Part shown: one piece after another, positions 45,987-55,111 of the stretch
Layout: the number at the start of each line of letters is the position of its first letter
How positions within the stretch are numbered: the stretch's first letter is position 1
DNA from: Pseudomonas sp. IAC-BECa141
Lineage (GTDB): Bacteria; Pseudomonadota; Gammaproteobacteria; Pseudomonadales; Pseudomonadaceae
Length of the DNA: 64,000 bases
Direction of reading: 5' to 3'
NCBI RefSeq assembly: GCF_020544405.1
Contig: NZ_CP065410.1
Coordinates: 5,919,501 to 5,983,500, forward strand
Position numbers and translations under genes: made by a program
Notes under the pieces: generated by a model
Databases searched by the model: none
What the model was told of the DNA's origin: nothing
Seen by the model: the letters and a program-made list of their open reading frames with translations, nothing else

Positions 45987-46652
45987 ATGTCGCGCTACCT
46001 TTTTTTATCCCTCTGCATGATTTTTTCCTTGGCGCAGGCCGACGAAAAAAACACTGCAAACGATGCCCACGATCTGGCTTACAGCCTGGGTGCCAGCCTC
46101 GGTGAACGGCTGCGCCAGGAAGTGCCGCAGCTACAGATCCAGGCGTTGATCGAAGGTCTGCAACAGGCCTATCAAGGCAAACCGCTGGCACTGAGCGAGG
46201 CACGCATCGAGCAGATCCTCGCCGATCACGAATCGCAGACAGCCGAGCAGGCAGCGATGCCTTCGACTGAAGCCGCGATGGAAAACGAGCGACGTTTTCT
46301 CACCGCCGAAAAAGCCAAACCGGGTGTGAAGGAGCTGGCCGACGGCATCCTGCTGACCGAGCTTTCGCCGGGGAACGGCACGAAGGCCGGCCCGGATGGA
46401 AAAGTGCAGGTGCTGTATGTCGGCCGACTGCCGGATGGCACCGTGTTCGATCAAAACACACAACCACAGTGGTTCAATCTCGACAGCGTGATCGCCGGCT
46501 GGCGCACGGCGCTACAGAACATGCCCGTGGGCGCGAAGTGGCGTCTGGTGATTCCGTCGGATCAGGCTTATGGCGCTGACGGTGCCGGCGACCTGATCGC
46601 GCCGTTTACACCGTTGGTGTTCGAAGTGGAATTGCGCGGCGCGACCAGTTGA
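45987..46652 (+). CDS. FKBP-type peptidyl-prolyl isomerase, exported
   Basis: 221 aa from ATG 45987 (GGACGGAG upstream). Signal peptide SRYLFLSLCMIFSLAQA, a helical dimerisation domain (NDAHDLAYSLGASLGERLRQ), then FKBP: VQVLYVGRLPDGTVFDQNTQ and VIAGWRTALQNMPVGAKWRL. FkpA/Mip-like arrangement. The usual GIPPN active-site loop is replaced by GDLIAPFTPL, so catalysis may be weakened. Conserved next to algP and algQ. Confidence 0.9.
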   Translation: MSRYLFLSLCMIFSLAQADEKNTANDAHDLAYSLGASLGERLRQEVPQLQIQALIEGLQQAYQGKPLALSEARIEQILADHESQTAEQAAMPSTEAAMENERRFLTAEKAKPGVKELADGILLTELSPGNGTKAGPDGKVQVLYVGRLPDGTVFDQNTQPQWFNLDSVIAGWRTALQNMPVGAKWRLVIPSDQAYGADGAGDLIAPFTPLVFEVELRGATS

Positions 46653-46664
46653 TCGCCCAATAAA

Positions 46665-46691
46665 AAACGGTGCGCCTGGGGCGCACCGTTT
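46665..46691. terminator. Terminator between the FKBP gene and algQ
   Basis: 12-bp stem AAACGGTGCGCC (46665-46676) with 46680-46691 and a 3-base loop. On the minus strand it is followed by a T run (46667-46662), on the plus strand by a weaker one. Confidence 0.82.
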
Positions 46692-46712
46692 CTGGTTCTT
46701 GCAAGGCCGGAT

Positions 46713-47171
46713 TCAGGCCTGAACCGAATCCTCTTCCTTATGTGCGGTATGCAGCACTTCGATCAGGCAGTCTTCCAGTTCGAAGCGCTCGTGGAGCAGG
46801 CCGCCCAGCTCCTTGAATTTCTCAGCAACGCATTTGCCTTCATCGCAAAGGTCGTTGAATGCGAGCAGCTTTTCGGTGATGACATCGATCCGTGGGTAGA
46901 TCGTCTCGGCCAGTTCCAGGCCGCGCTTGTCGTTGAAGGCCTTGGCCTCGCCCGTCAGCTGTTCGTAGATCTCGAAGTGGCCGGCCGAGACGTAATCGAC
47001 CAGCACGCCGCAGAACTCCTGCAAGGGCTTTCGATCCTCGGACAGCGCCTGAGGCTTGGCGCCCAGCTTGTCATAGGCAGCGATCAACTCCTCACGCTCC
47101 TGCAGCCAGCGGTCGATCAGCAGATGAACTCCACCCCAACGTTCCTGAGCATTCTGACAACTTTCGAGCAT
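46713..47171 (-). CDS. algQ: Anti-sigma-70 regulator AlgQ/Rsd
   Basis: 152 aa from ATG 47171 ([20 protein letters not shown]); an in-frame start nine codons earlier is less likely. Rsd/AlgQ domain with the sigma-70-binding features [19 protein letters not shown] and [18 protein letters not shown]. AlgQ binds region 4 of RpoD and supports alginate and siderophore gene expression in Pseudomonas. Confidence 0.93.
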   Translation of the reverse strand: MLESCQNAQERWGGVHLLIDRWLQEREELIAAYDKLGAKPQALSEDRKPLQEFCGVLVDYVSAGHFEIYEQLTGEAKAFNDKRGLELAETIYPRIDVITEKLLAFNDLCDEGKCVAEKFKELGGLLHERFELEDCLIEVLHTAHKEEDSVQA

Positions 47172-47286
47172 GGCGATCTCTCTTCCCTTGTGGGTCATGC
47201 TGCTCTACACCCGCGCCCCTTCTTGTGGCTAATGCTTTGAGAGGCGGCCAGGCAGAGCGTCATCGAGCAACACAATTCCAATGACA

Positions 47287-47312
47287 CGTGCGGGCCAGAT
47301 TATGCCCGCACG
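47287..47312. promoter_or_regulatory. Inverted repeat between algQ and dsbH
   Basis: CGTGCGGGC (47287-47295) and GCCCGCACG (47304-47312), 9-bp perfect arms with an 8-base spacer. There is no T run on either side, so a typical terminator is unlikely; an operator of algQ or an RNA hairpin after dsbH is possible. Confidence 0.35.
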
Positions 47313-47356
47313 ACTATGGCTTCAAGGTACGCAGGAGAGAAAGTTCATACAAGTGT

Positions 47357-47908
47357 TTAATCCCTGACCAGCGCCGGGTGCGACGGTTGGCCGCGCAGCG
47401 GTCGCTGCAAAGCCATCCAGACCTGTCGCAGCAACTGATAAAAAGCCAGGATCGACATCCCCACAAAAAACAGCAGACTCCACTCCGGAATGCTCAGATC
47501 GAACAGCGTCCAGGACAATTCCGCGCAATCGGCGGTGTCGTTGAACATGCGCATCAGTGCGCACAACCACGGCAGGCTGCTGAACATCTCTTCCGGCCCG
47601 GGCCCGCAATGCGCCAGTCTTTGCAGGGAATCACTTTGCAACAGCACTTGCCGCCAGGCCGCCGTCATGCCGCCAAGACTGGTCAACAATGCCATCACCC
47701 AATACAGCGACAGACCGACACGTTGCGGCCCATGGATCGCAGCCATACCACAACAAAGGGTGAGGACACTCATGAACAGACGCTGGACCAGACACAGGCT
47801 GCAAGGCACCAGACCGACCGCGTATTCGAGGTAATAGGAAGCTCCCAGGGCCAGAATCCCCGCAGTGAAAGCCATAAAGAACAGGGAGCGTGAGCAGGCC
47901 AAAGACAT
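47357..47908 (-). CDS. dsbH: DsbB-family disulfide bond formation protein (DsbH)
   Basis: 183 aa, four membrane segments. First quinone-linked pair in LVPCSLCLVQR (Cys36, Cys39); second periplasmic loop with AHCGPG and NDTADCAE, matching DsbB Cys104/Cys130. Re-oxidises DsbA with quinone. Pseudomonas species usually have a second DsbB elsewhere; this copy beside hemY/algQ is the one called DsbH. Confidence 0.88.
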   Translation of the reverse strand: MSLACSRSLFFMAFTAGILALGASYYLEYAVGLVPCSLCLVQRLFMSVLTLCCGMAAIHGPQRVGLSLYWVMALLTSLGGMTAAWRQVLLQSDSLQRLAHCGPGPEEMFSSLPWLCALMRMFNDTADCAELSWTLFDLSIPEWSLLFFVGMSILAFYQLLRQVWMALQRPLRGQPSHPALVRD

Positions 47909-48097
47909 GGCTTATCCGTAAAAATAAAGACAGGCAGTTACGGTAGAGGAAAGCGCCTCGAGCTTTCAAGGCAGGTCACTGGCGACACTTCATCAGAAGT
48001 GTAGGGAAATCCCGACAAGCACAGAAGGATTCGGTGCAGTCCACTGTAGGACTTTGCTCAGGAAGGGATTTACGGGTAACTATTCAGTCACCGGAAG

Positions 48098-48124
48098 AAA
48101 AAGGAGGAGCATCGCTCCTCCTTT
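48098..48124 (-). terminator. Terminator of the hemC-hemD-hemX-hemY operon
   Basis: 11-bp stem AAAGGAGGAGC (48100-48110) with 48114-48124 and a 3-base loop, followed on the minus strand by a short T run. It lies 4 bases after the hemY stop. Confidence 0.85.
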
Positions 48125-48128
48125 CTGA

Positions 48129-49367
48129 TCACGCTCGAACAGCTACGGGTAATGGCGCAGCCAGCAGGCGTTCATCCAGCATCCCGAGCCCTTCCTGGAA
48201 CAGCAGATTGCTGCGCTCGGTGTCACCCAACCGGGCCAGCAGGCGAGCCAACTCGGCGCAGGCCTCCGGATTACGCTGCACTCGCAGGCTGCTTTCCAGA
48301 TAATCCCGCGCCTTGCCCCACAGACTGGCTTGCAGGCACAAACGCCCCAACGTCAGCAGCAGGCTGGCGTCGCCCGGATGATCCTTGAGCCAGCCTTCAG
48401 CCGCCTGCAACTGACGCGCCGGATCACTGCCGCGCACCAGACCGTAAAGGCGCGCCAGATGGCTGTCGTACTTACGCTTGAGCGCCGTGCGCAGCACTTC
48501 TTCCGCTTCGACCTGGGCGCCCAGTTGGCGCAACTGCTCGGCGTAGGCCAGTACCAGCGCCGGTTCCTGGCGCTGGGCAGAAGTCAGCTGCTGCCAGGCT
48601 CGGTTGAGCGACTGCAAACCGACTGCGCCATCCTCTTCACGCTGGGCCGCCAGGGACAGATTTTCTCCCCAGGCGCGACGCTCGAGCTCGGTCAGCTCAG
48701 CCGGTGGCAGGACTTTGTCCTTGCGCAGCTCCGGCAACAGCCGGATCACGGACGACCAGTCACCGCGCTGCTGATGCAGGCGCTGCAACTGACGCAAAGT
48801 CTGCACATTGTGCGGATGGCGCTCGTGCATCGCCTGCAAAGTGACCAGCGCGCCATCGGTATCGCCACGATCGGTCTGCAACTGCGCATGGCTGAGGGCG
48901 ATCGCCAGCTCGGCCTGCGGCTGACGCTCGAGGGCGCGCTCCAGCAGGCGATCGCTTTCCTCGTAGTGGCCTTGTTCGTTGGCGGCGCGAGCGGCGCCCA
49001 GGTAATACAGCAACGGTTGACGCTCGGCTTCGGCGGCCCGGTAAAGGTGGCGCTGGGCACTGGCCCAGCGACCTTCGGCCAGGTCGAGCTGACCATGCTC
49101 GATCGCCACCTGCACACGGCGACTGCGGTTGCGTCGCGACCATGGATTGACCACGCCGCCGGAGGTCAGCACCAACTCGACCAGCGCCTTGATGCCCCAG
49201 ACCAGCAGCCACAGCACCGCGACCACCGCCAGGGTTGCCCACAGGCTCGACTCATAACGAAAGCTTTTGTAGGCGACCAGCACGTAACCGGAATGCTCGG
49301 CAATCGCCAGGCCCAGCGCCGCCGTTGCCGCGATCACCAGAAACACGATCACATACAGGCGCTTCAT
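48129..49367 (-). CDS. hemY: HemY-like TPR membrane protein
   Basis: 412 aa. Two N-terminal membrane segments (KRLYVIVFLVIAATAALGLA and SLWATLAVVAVLWLLVWGIK), then TPR-like helical repeats to the end (PLLYYLGAARAANEQGHYEE and others). Family protein of late haem synthesis operons; not the protoporphyrinogen oxidase also named HemY in Gram-positives. Overlaps hemX by 4 bases. Confidence 0.92.
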   Translation of the reverse strand: MKRLYVIVFLVIAATAALGLAIAEHSGYVLVAYKSFRYESSLWATLAVVAVLWLLVWGIKALVELVLTSGGVVNPWSRRNRSRRVQVAIEHGQLDLAEGRWASAQRHLYRAAEAERQPLLYYLGAARAANEQGHYEESDRLLERALERQPQAELAIALSHAQLQTDRGDTDGALVTLQAMHERHPHNVQTLRQLQRLHQQRGDWSSVIRLLPELRKDKVLPPAELTELERRAWGENLSLAAQREEDGAVGLQSLNRAWQQLTSAQRQEPALVLAYAEQLRQLGAQVEAEEVLRTALKRKYDSHLARLYGLVRGSDPARQLQAAEGWLKDHPGDASLLLTLGRLCLQASLWGKARDYLESSLRVQRNPEACAELARLLARLGDTERSNLLFQEGLGMLDERLLAAPLPVAVRA

Positions 49368-50506
49368 GGTGTCGCCTCCTGAGCGGTGCTCGCGGCCGGT
49401 TTGGCGAAGGGTTTCACTGATTCCTCGGCGTTGACGTTACGGCGCTCCAGATACGCCTGCACCGCGCTCAACGTTCCGGCGAGATCCGGCGTATTGACGG
49501 TAACCGGTTGCTTGCTCAGTTCCGCGACCTGCTCGAGCATGATTTTGCTCTGCGGGTTGTCCGGATTGAAGTTGCCGGTGAGAACGTCACGCGCTTCGGC
49601 CAGGGCCTGGGTGTACACCGGCGCCTGGCCGTTGAGCGCAGCCCATTGCGCCTGCTCGAGCGAAAGGCTCAGGGCCAGACGCACCTGACTCAGACTCTGG
49701 CCAGCAAGCAGCGGCCGGACGTTTTTGTCAGCGTTGAAATCGATGCGGATGTAGCGCGAGATCTGATCCCACCACTGCGCCCAGCGACTGGCGCCATCGC
49801 CGTCGGAAGTCAGGCCCAGCAGCGAATCGCCGCGATCCTTGTATTCCGGCGCCAGCTCGGTGAGACCGACGACCTGATCGCGCAAGGCGCCCAGGCGCAG
49901 AAACAGCCCGGTGCGATCCGGCTGTTCGGTACTGCGCAGCGCCACAAGGGTTTTCGCCACTTGCTCGCGGGCGGCGAACGAACCGGGATCATTCTGCTCA
50001 CGCAGGATTTCGTCGGCACCCTGCACCAGTGCCTGAGCGCTGCTGATGTCCTGCAGGGCGGAAAGACGCAGACTGGCCAGACGCAGCAAGTGTTCGGCCT
50101 CGGCCAGACGCCAGTCCTTGCGGCTGGCGCCGAGGACGGTTTCCAGACGCTGATTGAGGCGCTGCTGATCGCCCTGAAGCTGGGTCACCAGACGCTGGCG
50201 ATCGGCAAGTTCATCGGCGCCGGGCAATTGCCCGAGACGCTCGGTCAGTCGTTGCTCGTTGAGCTTCAGGGTCTGTGCCTGATCGTTCAACGCTTGAACC
50301 TGACTCAATTGATTTTGAGTGTTGGCCTGCAGGTGTCGCACCTGCCAGACACCCCAGCCACCCACCGCAACACCGGCGGCGCCGAGCAGCAGCGCGAGAA
50401 TGGCCAATCCGTTGCCTCGGCGCGGTTCGGCGGCCGGTGGCGGTGCATCAACCGGTGCATCGATCACAGGTTGAACGTCATCTTTAGGCAAGGTTGTTTC
50501 GCTCAC
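49364..50506 (-). CDS. hemX: HemX-like membrane protein
   Basis: 380 aa. One membrane segment at about 32-53 (NGLAILALLLGAAGVAVGGW), then a long coiled coil (NDQAQTLKLNEQRLTERLGQ) and a helical periplasmic domain. Often annotated as uroporphyrin-III C-methyltransferase, but no SAM-methyltransferase motifs are visible, so a structural or scaffolding role with HemY is more likely. 16 bases after hemD. Confidence 0.9.
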   Translation of the reverse strand: MSETTLPKDDVQPVIDAPVDAPPPAAEPRRGNGLAILALLLGAAGVAVGGWGVWQVRHLQANTQNQLSQVQALNDQAQTLKLNEQRLTERLGQLPGADELADRQRLVTQLQGDQQRLNQRLETVLGASRKDWRLAEAEHLLRLASLRLSALQDISSAQALVQGADEILREQNDPGSFAAREQVAKTLVALRSTEQPDRTGLFLRLGALRDQVVGLTELAPEYKDRGDSLLGLTSDGDGASRWAQWWDQISRYIRIDFNADKNVRPLLAGQSLSQVRLALSLSLEQAQWAALNGQAPVYTQALAEARDVLTGNFNPDNPQSKIMLEQVAELSKQPVTVNTPDLAGTLSAVQAYLERRNVNAEESVKPFAKPAASTAQEATP

Positions 50507-50522
50507 GTATCCATCCTTTGCA

Positions 50523-51290
50523 TTAGAGAACGGGCACGGGATGCTCCCGTAACGCCGTCAGCAAAGCCGCGGCACTCGCGCCGCGACAATCCACAACTGT
50601 TCGGGCCCCGGCGGCACTGGCCTGCTCGGCAACCCTTGGGCTTGGAACAAACAACGGCAACTGCGCAAGCACAGGCCAGGTATCGCCGGCCAGTTGGCGC
50701 AGGTGCTCGAAACCCTGTCCACTGCTGACCACCAGCCCGTTCAGGCGTTCCGCTGCAATCCTGCGAGGCAGCTCCTGCGGCGCATAGTCCGGCAGGTCGC
50801 GACGGTACAACTCCAGATATTCGACACTAGCACCAAGCGCGCGCAGGCGCTCGGCCAGCAATTCGCGTCCGCCCTCCCCGCGCAGGATCAACACCTGCGA
50901 ACCGGGCACGGCCACCGCCGCCAGAAGACGCGGCAATTGCAGCAAGGCTTCGCTGTCGTCGCCCGCGTCCGGGAAGCTCACATCCAGCCCCCGATCCCGA
51001 AGGATCGCGGCGGTCGCCGCACCCACGCTGAACCATGGCATCGTCGGAGTCGACAGGCCCAGAGAATCGAGCAGATCCATCGCGATCCGCGCCGCCGGCT
51101 TGCTGACCACGATAACGGCGCTATAACGCGGCAGTTGCGTGATCGTGTGGCGCATTGTGTCAGAGACCGGCAGTGGCGCAATTTCCAAAAGCGGCAGACA
51201 ACTGCTGAAAAACCCTTGTTCGGCCAGCACGGCGGCGAGCGCCGAACAGTCCTCCGCCGGGCGCGTCAGCAGCAGGCGCCAGGCGGTCAC
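50523..51290 (-). CDS. hemD: Uroporphyrinogen-III synthase
   Basis: 255 aa from GTG 51290, overlapping the hemC stop as GTGA. Bi-lobed fold: [20 protein letters not shown] at the start, [18 protein letters not shown] and [18 protein letters not shown], weakly conserved like all HemD. Cyclises hydroxymethylbilane with inversion of ring D. Confidence 0.93.
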   Translation of the reverse strand: MTAWRLLLTRPAEDCSALAAVLAEQGFFSSCLPLLEIAPLPVSDTMRHTITQLPRYSAVIVVSKPAARIAMDLLDSLGLSTPTMPWFSVGAATAAILRDRGLDVSFPDAGDDSEALLQLPRLLAAVAVPGSQVLILRGEGGRELLAERLRALGASVEYLELYRRDLPDYAPQELPRRIAAERLNGLVVSSGQGFEHLRQLAGDTWPVLAQLPLFVPSPRVAEQASAAGARTVVDCRGASAAALLTALREHPVPVL

Positions 51291-52228
51291 TCGTGACCTG
51301 CCTCGCCGTAGACTGCCTTGAGAATATCGTCGGCGCCCTGGCTGAGCAGGTCTTCGGCCACCTGCACGCCCAGCGTCTGGGCTGCGGCACGCGGCGCACG
51401 GGCCTGTGCGCTGAGCAGCTTGCCGCCGCTCGGTTCGCCCACCAGACCGCGCAGCCACAATTGATCGCCTTCGAGCACGGCGTAGCAGGCGATCGGCACC
51501 TGGCAGCCGCCATTCAGATGTTTGTTGAGGGCACGCTCGGCCGTGACACGGTCAGCGGTGTCGGCGTGATGCAGGGGTGCGAGCAGGGCATGGATTTCCG
51601 TGTCGGCACTGCGGCACTCGATACCGACGGCGCCCTGGCCACCGGCCGGCAGGCTGTCGTCGACGCTGATGGCCGAGGTGATGCGGTCTTCGAAACCAAG
51701 ACGGATCAGACCAGCTGCCGCGAGGATGATCGCGTCGTACTCGCCGGCGTCAAGCTTGGCCAGACGGGTGTTGACGTTGCCGCGCAGGAAACGGATCTCC
51801 AGATCCGGACGGCGGGTCAGCAACTGCGCCTGACGACGCAGGCTGGAGGTACCGACGATGCTGCCGGCAGGCAATACATCGAGGCTGGAATATGCATTGG
51901 AGACAAACGCGTCACGCGGATCTTCGCGCTCGCAGATGCAGAACAGACCGAGGCCTTCGGGGAAATCCATCGGCACGTCTTTCATCGAGTGCACGGCGAT
52001 GTCGGCTTCGTTTTCCAGCAGCGCGGTTTCCAGTTCTTTAACGAAAAGGCCCTTGCCGCCGATTTTCGACAGGGGCGAATCAAGCAGCTTGTCGCCACGA
52101 CTGACCATGGGCACCAGCGTCACCAGCAGGCCCGGGTGGGCTGCTTCCAGACGGGCTTTGACGTATTCGGCCTGCCAGAGGGCCAGAGCACTTTTGCGGG
52201 TGGCGATGCGGATTTCGCGAGAGGACAT
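51287..52228 (-). CDS. hemC: Hydroxymethylbilane synthase (porphobilinogen deaminase)
   Basis: 313 aa. Starts [20 protein letters not shown]; active-site Asp in [11 protein letters not shown], and the dipyrromethane cofactor cysteine in [14 protein letters not shown] (near 240). Polymerises four porphobilinogen units. First gene of hemC-hemD-hemX-hemY. Confidence 0.97.
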   Translation of the reverse strand: MSSREIRIATRKSALALWQAEYVKARLEAAHPGLLVTLVPMVSRGDKLLDSPLSKIGGKGLFVKELETALLENEADIAVHSMKDVPMDFPEGLGLFCICEREDPRDAFVSNAYSSLDVLPAGSIVGTSSLRRQAQLLTRRPDLEIRFLRGNVNTRLAKLDAGEYDAIILAAAGLIRLGFEDRITSAISVDDSLPAGGQGAVGIECRSADTEIHALLAPLHHADTADRVTAERALNKHLNGGCQVPIACYAVLEGDQLWLRGLVGEPSGGKLLSAQARAPRAAAQTLGVQVAEDLLSQGADDILKAVYGEAGHE

Positions 52229-52366
52229 GGATCAATCCGTACTGAATAGATACGGCGGATAATAACAGCTCAGCCAAATCCACTTTGACCTGAATCAGAA
52301 ACGGCGTGGCCTCCCTGGCCTGCAATGCCTGGTGAAAAGAACGAAGAACCGCCCGGAGCCTGCGGC

Positions 52367-53113
52367 CTAAAGCCCCTGCATCATTTTGCGCACGCCCGCC
52401 ACATGCCGGCGGCTGACGATCAGCGCGTCACCGTTCAGACCCTTGAGGAACAACTGGAAGTGGCCCAGCGGTGTGCGTTGCAGTCGCTCGATGCGGTCGC
52501 GGGCGACCAGCGCGTTGCGGTGGATCCGCACGAAGCGCTCGCCGAATTCGTCTTCCAGTGCCTTGAGCGGCTCATCCAGAAGAACTTCGCCGGCTTCGTG
52601 GCGCAAGGTCACGTATTTGTGGTCGGCAATGAAATACACCACCTGATCCAGCGGGATCAGTTCGATGCCTTTACGGGTGCGGGCGCTGATGTGGCTGCGC
52701 GGGCCGTTACCGCTTTCGGCGGCAGGACGGGTCAGGGCCGAGAGCTGGGCCCGGTTGGGACGTTCAGCCCGTTTCAGGGCGTCATGCAGATGTTCGGTTC
52801 GCACGGGTTTCACCACATAGCCCACGGCGCTGGCCTGAAGGGCTTCCACGGCAAATTCATCGGGACCTGCGCAAAACACCACGGCTGGCGGGGTCTCGCG
52901 TTCGCACAGACGGGCAGCCACCTGCAGGCCATCGAGGCCCGGCATGCGAATATCGAGCAGCACGATATCCGGCTTGTGGCTGTCGATCAGCGCCAACGCC
53001 TCTTCGCCATTGGTGGCGCTAGGCTCCAGGACTGTGTAGCCCTCGAGCTCGCTCACCATTCGGGCGAGGCGCTCGCGGGCCAGTGGTTCGTCATCAACGA
53101 TCAGGACATTCAT
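52367..53113 (-). CDS. algR: LytTR-type response regulator AlgR
   Basis: 248 aa from ATG 53113, the standard AlgR length. Receiver domain with acidic D8/D9 and phospho-acceptor Asp in DIVLLDIRMPGLDG (near 54), conserved K in VVKPVR; C-terminal LytTR DNA-binding domain (ISARTRKGIELIPLDQVVYF, FVRIHRNALVARDRIERLQR). In P. aeruginosa it controls alginate, twitching and c-di-GMP genes and is partnered by the AlgZ/FimS sensor encoded next door; no such gene is beside it here. Confidence 0.95.
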   Translation of the reverse strand: MNVLIVDDEPLARERLARMVSELEGYTVLEPSATNGEEALALIDSHKPDIVLLDIRMPGLDGLQVAARLCERETPPAVVFCAGPDEFAVEALQASAVGYVVKPVRTEHLHDALKRAERPNRAQLSALTRPAAESGNGPRSHISARTRKGIELIPLDQVVYFIADHKYVTLRHEAGEVLLDEPLKALEDEFGERFVRIHRNALVARDRIERLQRTPLGHFQLFLKGLNGDALIVSRRHVAGVRKMMQGL

Positions 53114-53480
53114 ATTGCGCTGGATTCCTGCGTGAGTCTCGCACAAGGATAGCGTAGACAAGTGGAGTGACGTCCGTCACCGCGATCCACGCTAAGACTA
53201 GCGCGAGCGTCAAAAAGTGCCGTACGTCGGCCGGCAATATTTGCCGACACGTGCAACGTACCGACTGACGCCCGTCGCCGACTGCGTTTTACGCAGGGTA
53301 TGCCAATGGCCAATACACCCACCCCTCTCTCTTCTTATAGTCGGTGGCCGGACCTTTGCGCGATCCGCCGCCACGTCGACCCCTATGTCCTACTGTAGAC
53401 GCTCGTCAGGCCGATATTGCTCAATCGAAAAATATCCTTGCGCAAATCCCCCGCAGACACCGGCGACTATGGAGGAGGAC
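53114..53480. other. algR-argH divergent regulatory region
   Basis: 367 bases with no supportable gene. It must hold promoters for algR and for the argH leader. No histidine-kinase coding sequence (algZ/fimS) is present. A G+C-rich, dyad-rich part lies near algR (GTGACGTCCGTCAC at 53166-53179), and the part nearest argH is more A+T-rich (GAAAAATATCC near 53427). Confidence 0.6.
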
Positions 53481-53591
53481 ATGAGAAAAAAACGTATCGA
53501 CCAGTGTCAGCGACAGGATTGGCAACCCTGTTATTATCCGCGCCAGCGTTTCACGCCTTCTTTCTTCAAGCCGATACGAGCGAATTCATGA
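53481..53591 (+). CDS. 36-codon basic small ORF translationally coupled to argH
   Basis: Begins ATG 53481 directly behind a near-perfect ribosome site GGAGGAGG (53471-53478) and reads [17 protein letters not shown] and onward to RANS. Its TGA overlaps the argH ATG as ATGA. It contains six arginines. argH itself has only a weak ribosome site, so translation is probably coupled through this ORF. It may be a leader peptide sensing arginine or simply a coupling device; expression is not proven. Confidence 0.55.
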   Translation: MRKKRIDQCQRQDWQPCYYPRQRFTPSFFKPIRANS

Positions 53592-54982
53592 GCACTGACA
53601 AGACCAATCAGTCCTGGGGCGGCCGCTTCAGTGAACCCGTCGACGCCTTCGTCGCCCGCTTCACCGCCTCCGTCACTTTCGACCAGCGCCTGTATCGCCA
53701 CGACATCATGGGCTCGATCGCCCACGCCACCATGCTGGCCAAGGTCGGCGTGCTGACGGATGCCGAGCGCGACAGCATCATCGATGGCCTGAAGACCATC
53801 CAGGGCGAAATCGAGGCCGGCCAGTTCGACTGGCGCGTCGACCTCGAAGACGTGCACATGAACATCGAAGCACGCCTGACCGACCGCATCGGCATCACCG
53901 GCAAGAAGCTGCACACCGGCCGCAGCCGCAATGACCAGGTCGCCACCGACATCCGCCTGTGGCTGCGTGACGAGATCGACCTGATCCTGAGCGAAATCAC
54001 CCGCCTGCAAAAAGGCCTGCTGGAGCAGGCCGAGCGCGAAGCCGCGAGCATCATGCCGGGTTTCACCCACCTGCAGACCGCTCAGCCTGTGACCTTCGGG
54101 CACCACATGCTGGCCTGGTTCGAAATGCTCAGCCGCGACTACGAGCGTCTGGTCGACTGCCGCAAGCGCACCAACCGCATGCCGCTGGGCAGCGCGGCGC
54201 TGGCCGGTACCACCTACCCGATCGACCGCGAATACACCGCGCAACTGTTGGGCTTCGACGCCGTCGGCGGCAACTCGCTGGACAACGTGTCCGACCGGGA
54301 CTTCGCCATTGAATTCTGCTCCGCCGCAAGCATCGCGATGATGCACCTGTCGCGCTTCTCCGAAGAGCTGGTGCTGTGGACCAGCGCGCAGTTCCAGTTC
54401 ATCGATCTGCCGGACCGCTTCTGCACCGGCAGCTCGATCATGCCGCAAAAGAAAAACCCCGACGTGCCGGAACTGGTACGCGGCAAGACCGGCCGTGTGT
54501 TCGGCGCCCTGATGGGCCTGCTGACCCTGATGAAAGGCCAGCCACTGGCCTACAACAAGGACAACCAGGAAGACAAGGAACCGCTGTTCGACGCCGCCGA
54601 CACCCTGCGCGACTCGCTGCGTGCCTTCGCCGACATGATCCCGGCGATCAAACCGAAACACGCCATCATGCGTGAAGCGGCGCTGCGCGGTTTCTCCACT
54701 GCCACTGACCTGGCCGACTACCTGGTGCGCCGTGGCCTGCCGTTCCGTGATTGCCACGAGATCGTCGGTCACGCGGTGAAGTACGGCGTCGACACCGGCA
54801 AGGATCTGGCCGAGATGAGCCTGGAAGAACTGCGTCAGTTCAGCGATCAGATCGAACAGGACGTGTTCGCCGTGCTGACCCTGGAAGGCTCGGTGAATGC
54901 CCGTAACCACATCGGCGGCACAGCGCCGGCGCAGGTCAAGGCTGCCGTGATTCGCGGCCAGGCGTTGATCGCCAGCCGCTAA
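53588..54982 (+). CDS. argH: Argininosuccinate lyase
   Basis: 464 aa, last step of arginine synthesis (argininosuccinate to arginine plus fumarate). N-terminal [20 protein letters not shown], active-site [16 protein letters not shown] and the fumarase-family signature [12 protein letters not shown] near 280 carrying the catalytic serine. Start overlaps a small upstream ORF by 4 bases. Confidence 0.97.
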   Translation: MSTDKTNQSWGGRFSEPVDAFVARFTASVTFDQRLYRHDIMGSIAHATMLAKVGVLTDAERDSIIDGLKTIQGEIEAGQFDWRVDLEDVHMNIEARLTDRIGITGKKLHTGRSRNDQVATDIRLWLRDEIDLILSEITRLQKGLLEQAEREAASIMPGFTHLQTAQPVTFGHHMLAWFEMLSRDYERLVDCRKRTNRMPLGSAALAGTTYPIDREYTAQLLGFDAVGGNSLDNVSDRDFAIEFCSAASIAMMHLSRFSEELVLWTSAQFQFIDLPDRFCTGSSIMPQKKNPDVPELVRGKTGRVFGALMGLLTLMKGQPLAYNKDNQEDKEPLFDAADTLRDSLRAFADMIPAIKPKHAIMREAALRGFSTATDLADYLVRRGLPFRDCHEIVGHAVKYGVDTGKDLAEMSLEELRQFSDQIEQDVFAVLTLEGSVNARNHIGGTAPAQVKAAVIRGQALIASR

Positions 54983-54993
54983 AAGCTGAAAGC

Positions 54994-55086
54994 TTCGCGA
55001 GCAGGCCCGCTCCCACAATTGATCTCGATTGGACATCTGCCCGGTGTTCGCAGCAGATCGAATGCGAGAGCGGGCCTGCTCGCGAA
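54994..55086. repeat. REP doublet (REPIN-like)
   Basis: TTCGCGAGCAGGCCCGCTC (54994-55012) and its exact reverse complement at 55068-55086 flank a 55-base spacer. GCGAGCAGGCCCGCTC is a typical P. fluorescens REP core; two in inverted orientation form a REPIN. Lies between argH and the convergent GST gene. Confidence 0.85.
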
Positions 55087-55111
55087 AGCCATCTCGAAAG
55101 CACCAGCAAAC

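Noticed and set aside
49364..50506. Annotation of hemX as uroporphyrin-III C-methyltransferase
   Set aside because: No SAM-binding or CobA-type motifs are visible; the product is a single-span coiled-coil membrane protein.
53217..53480. Extension of the argH small ORF upstream to a 124-codon frame
   Set aside because: The upstream part lacks a ribosome site and has random composition; the strong GGAGGAGG points to ATG 53481.
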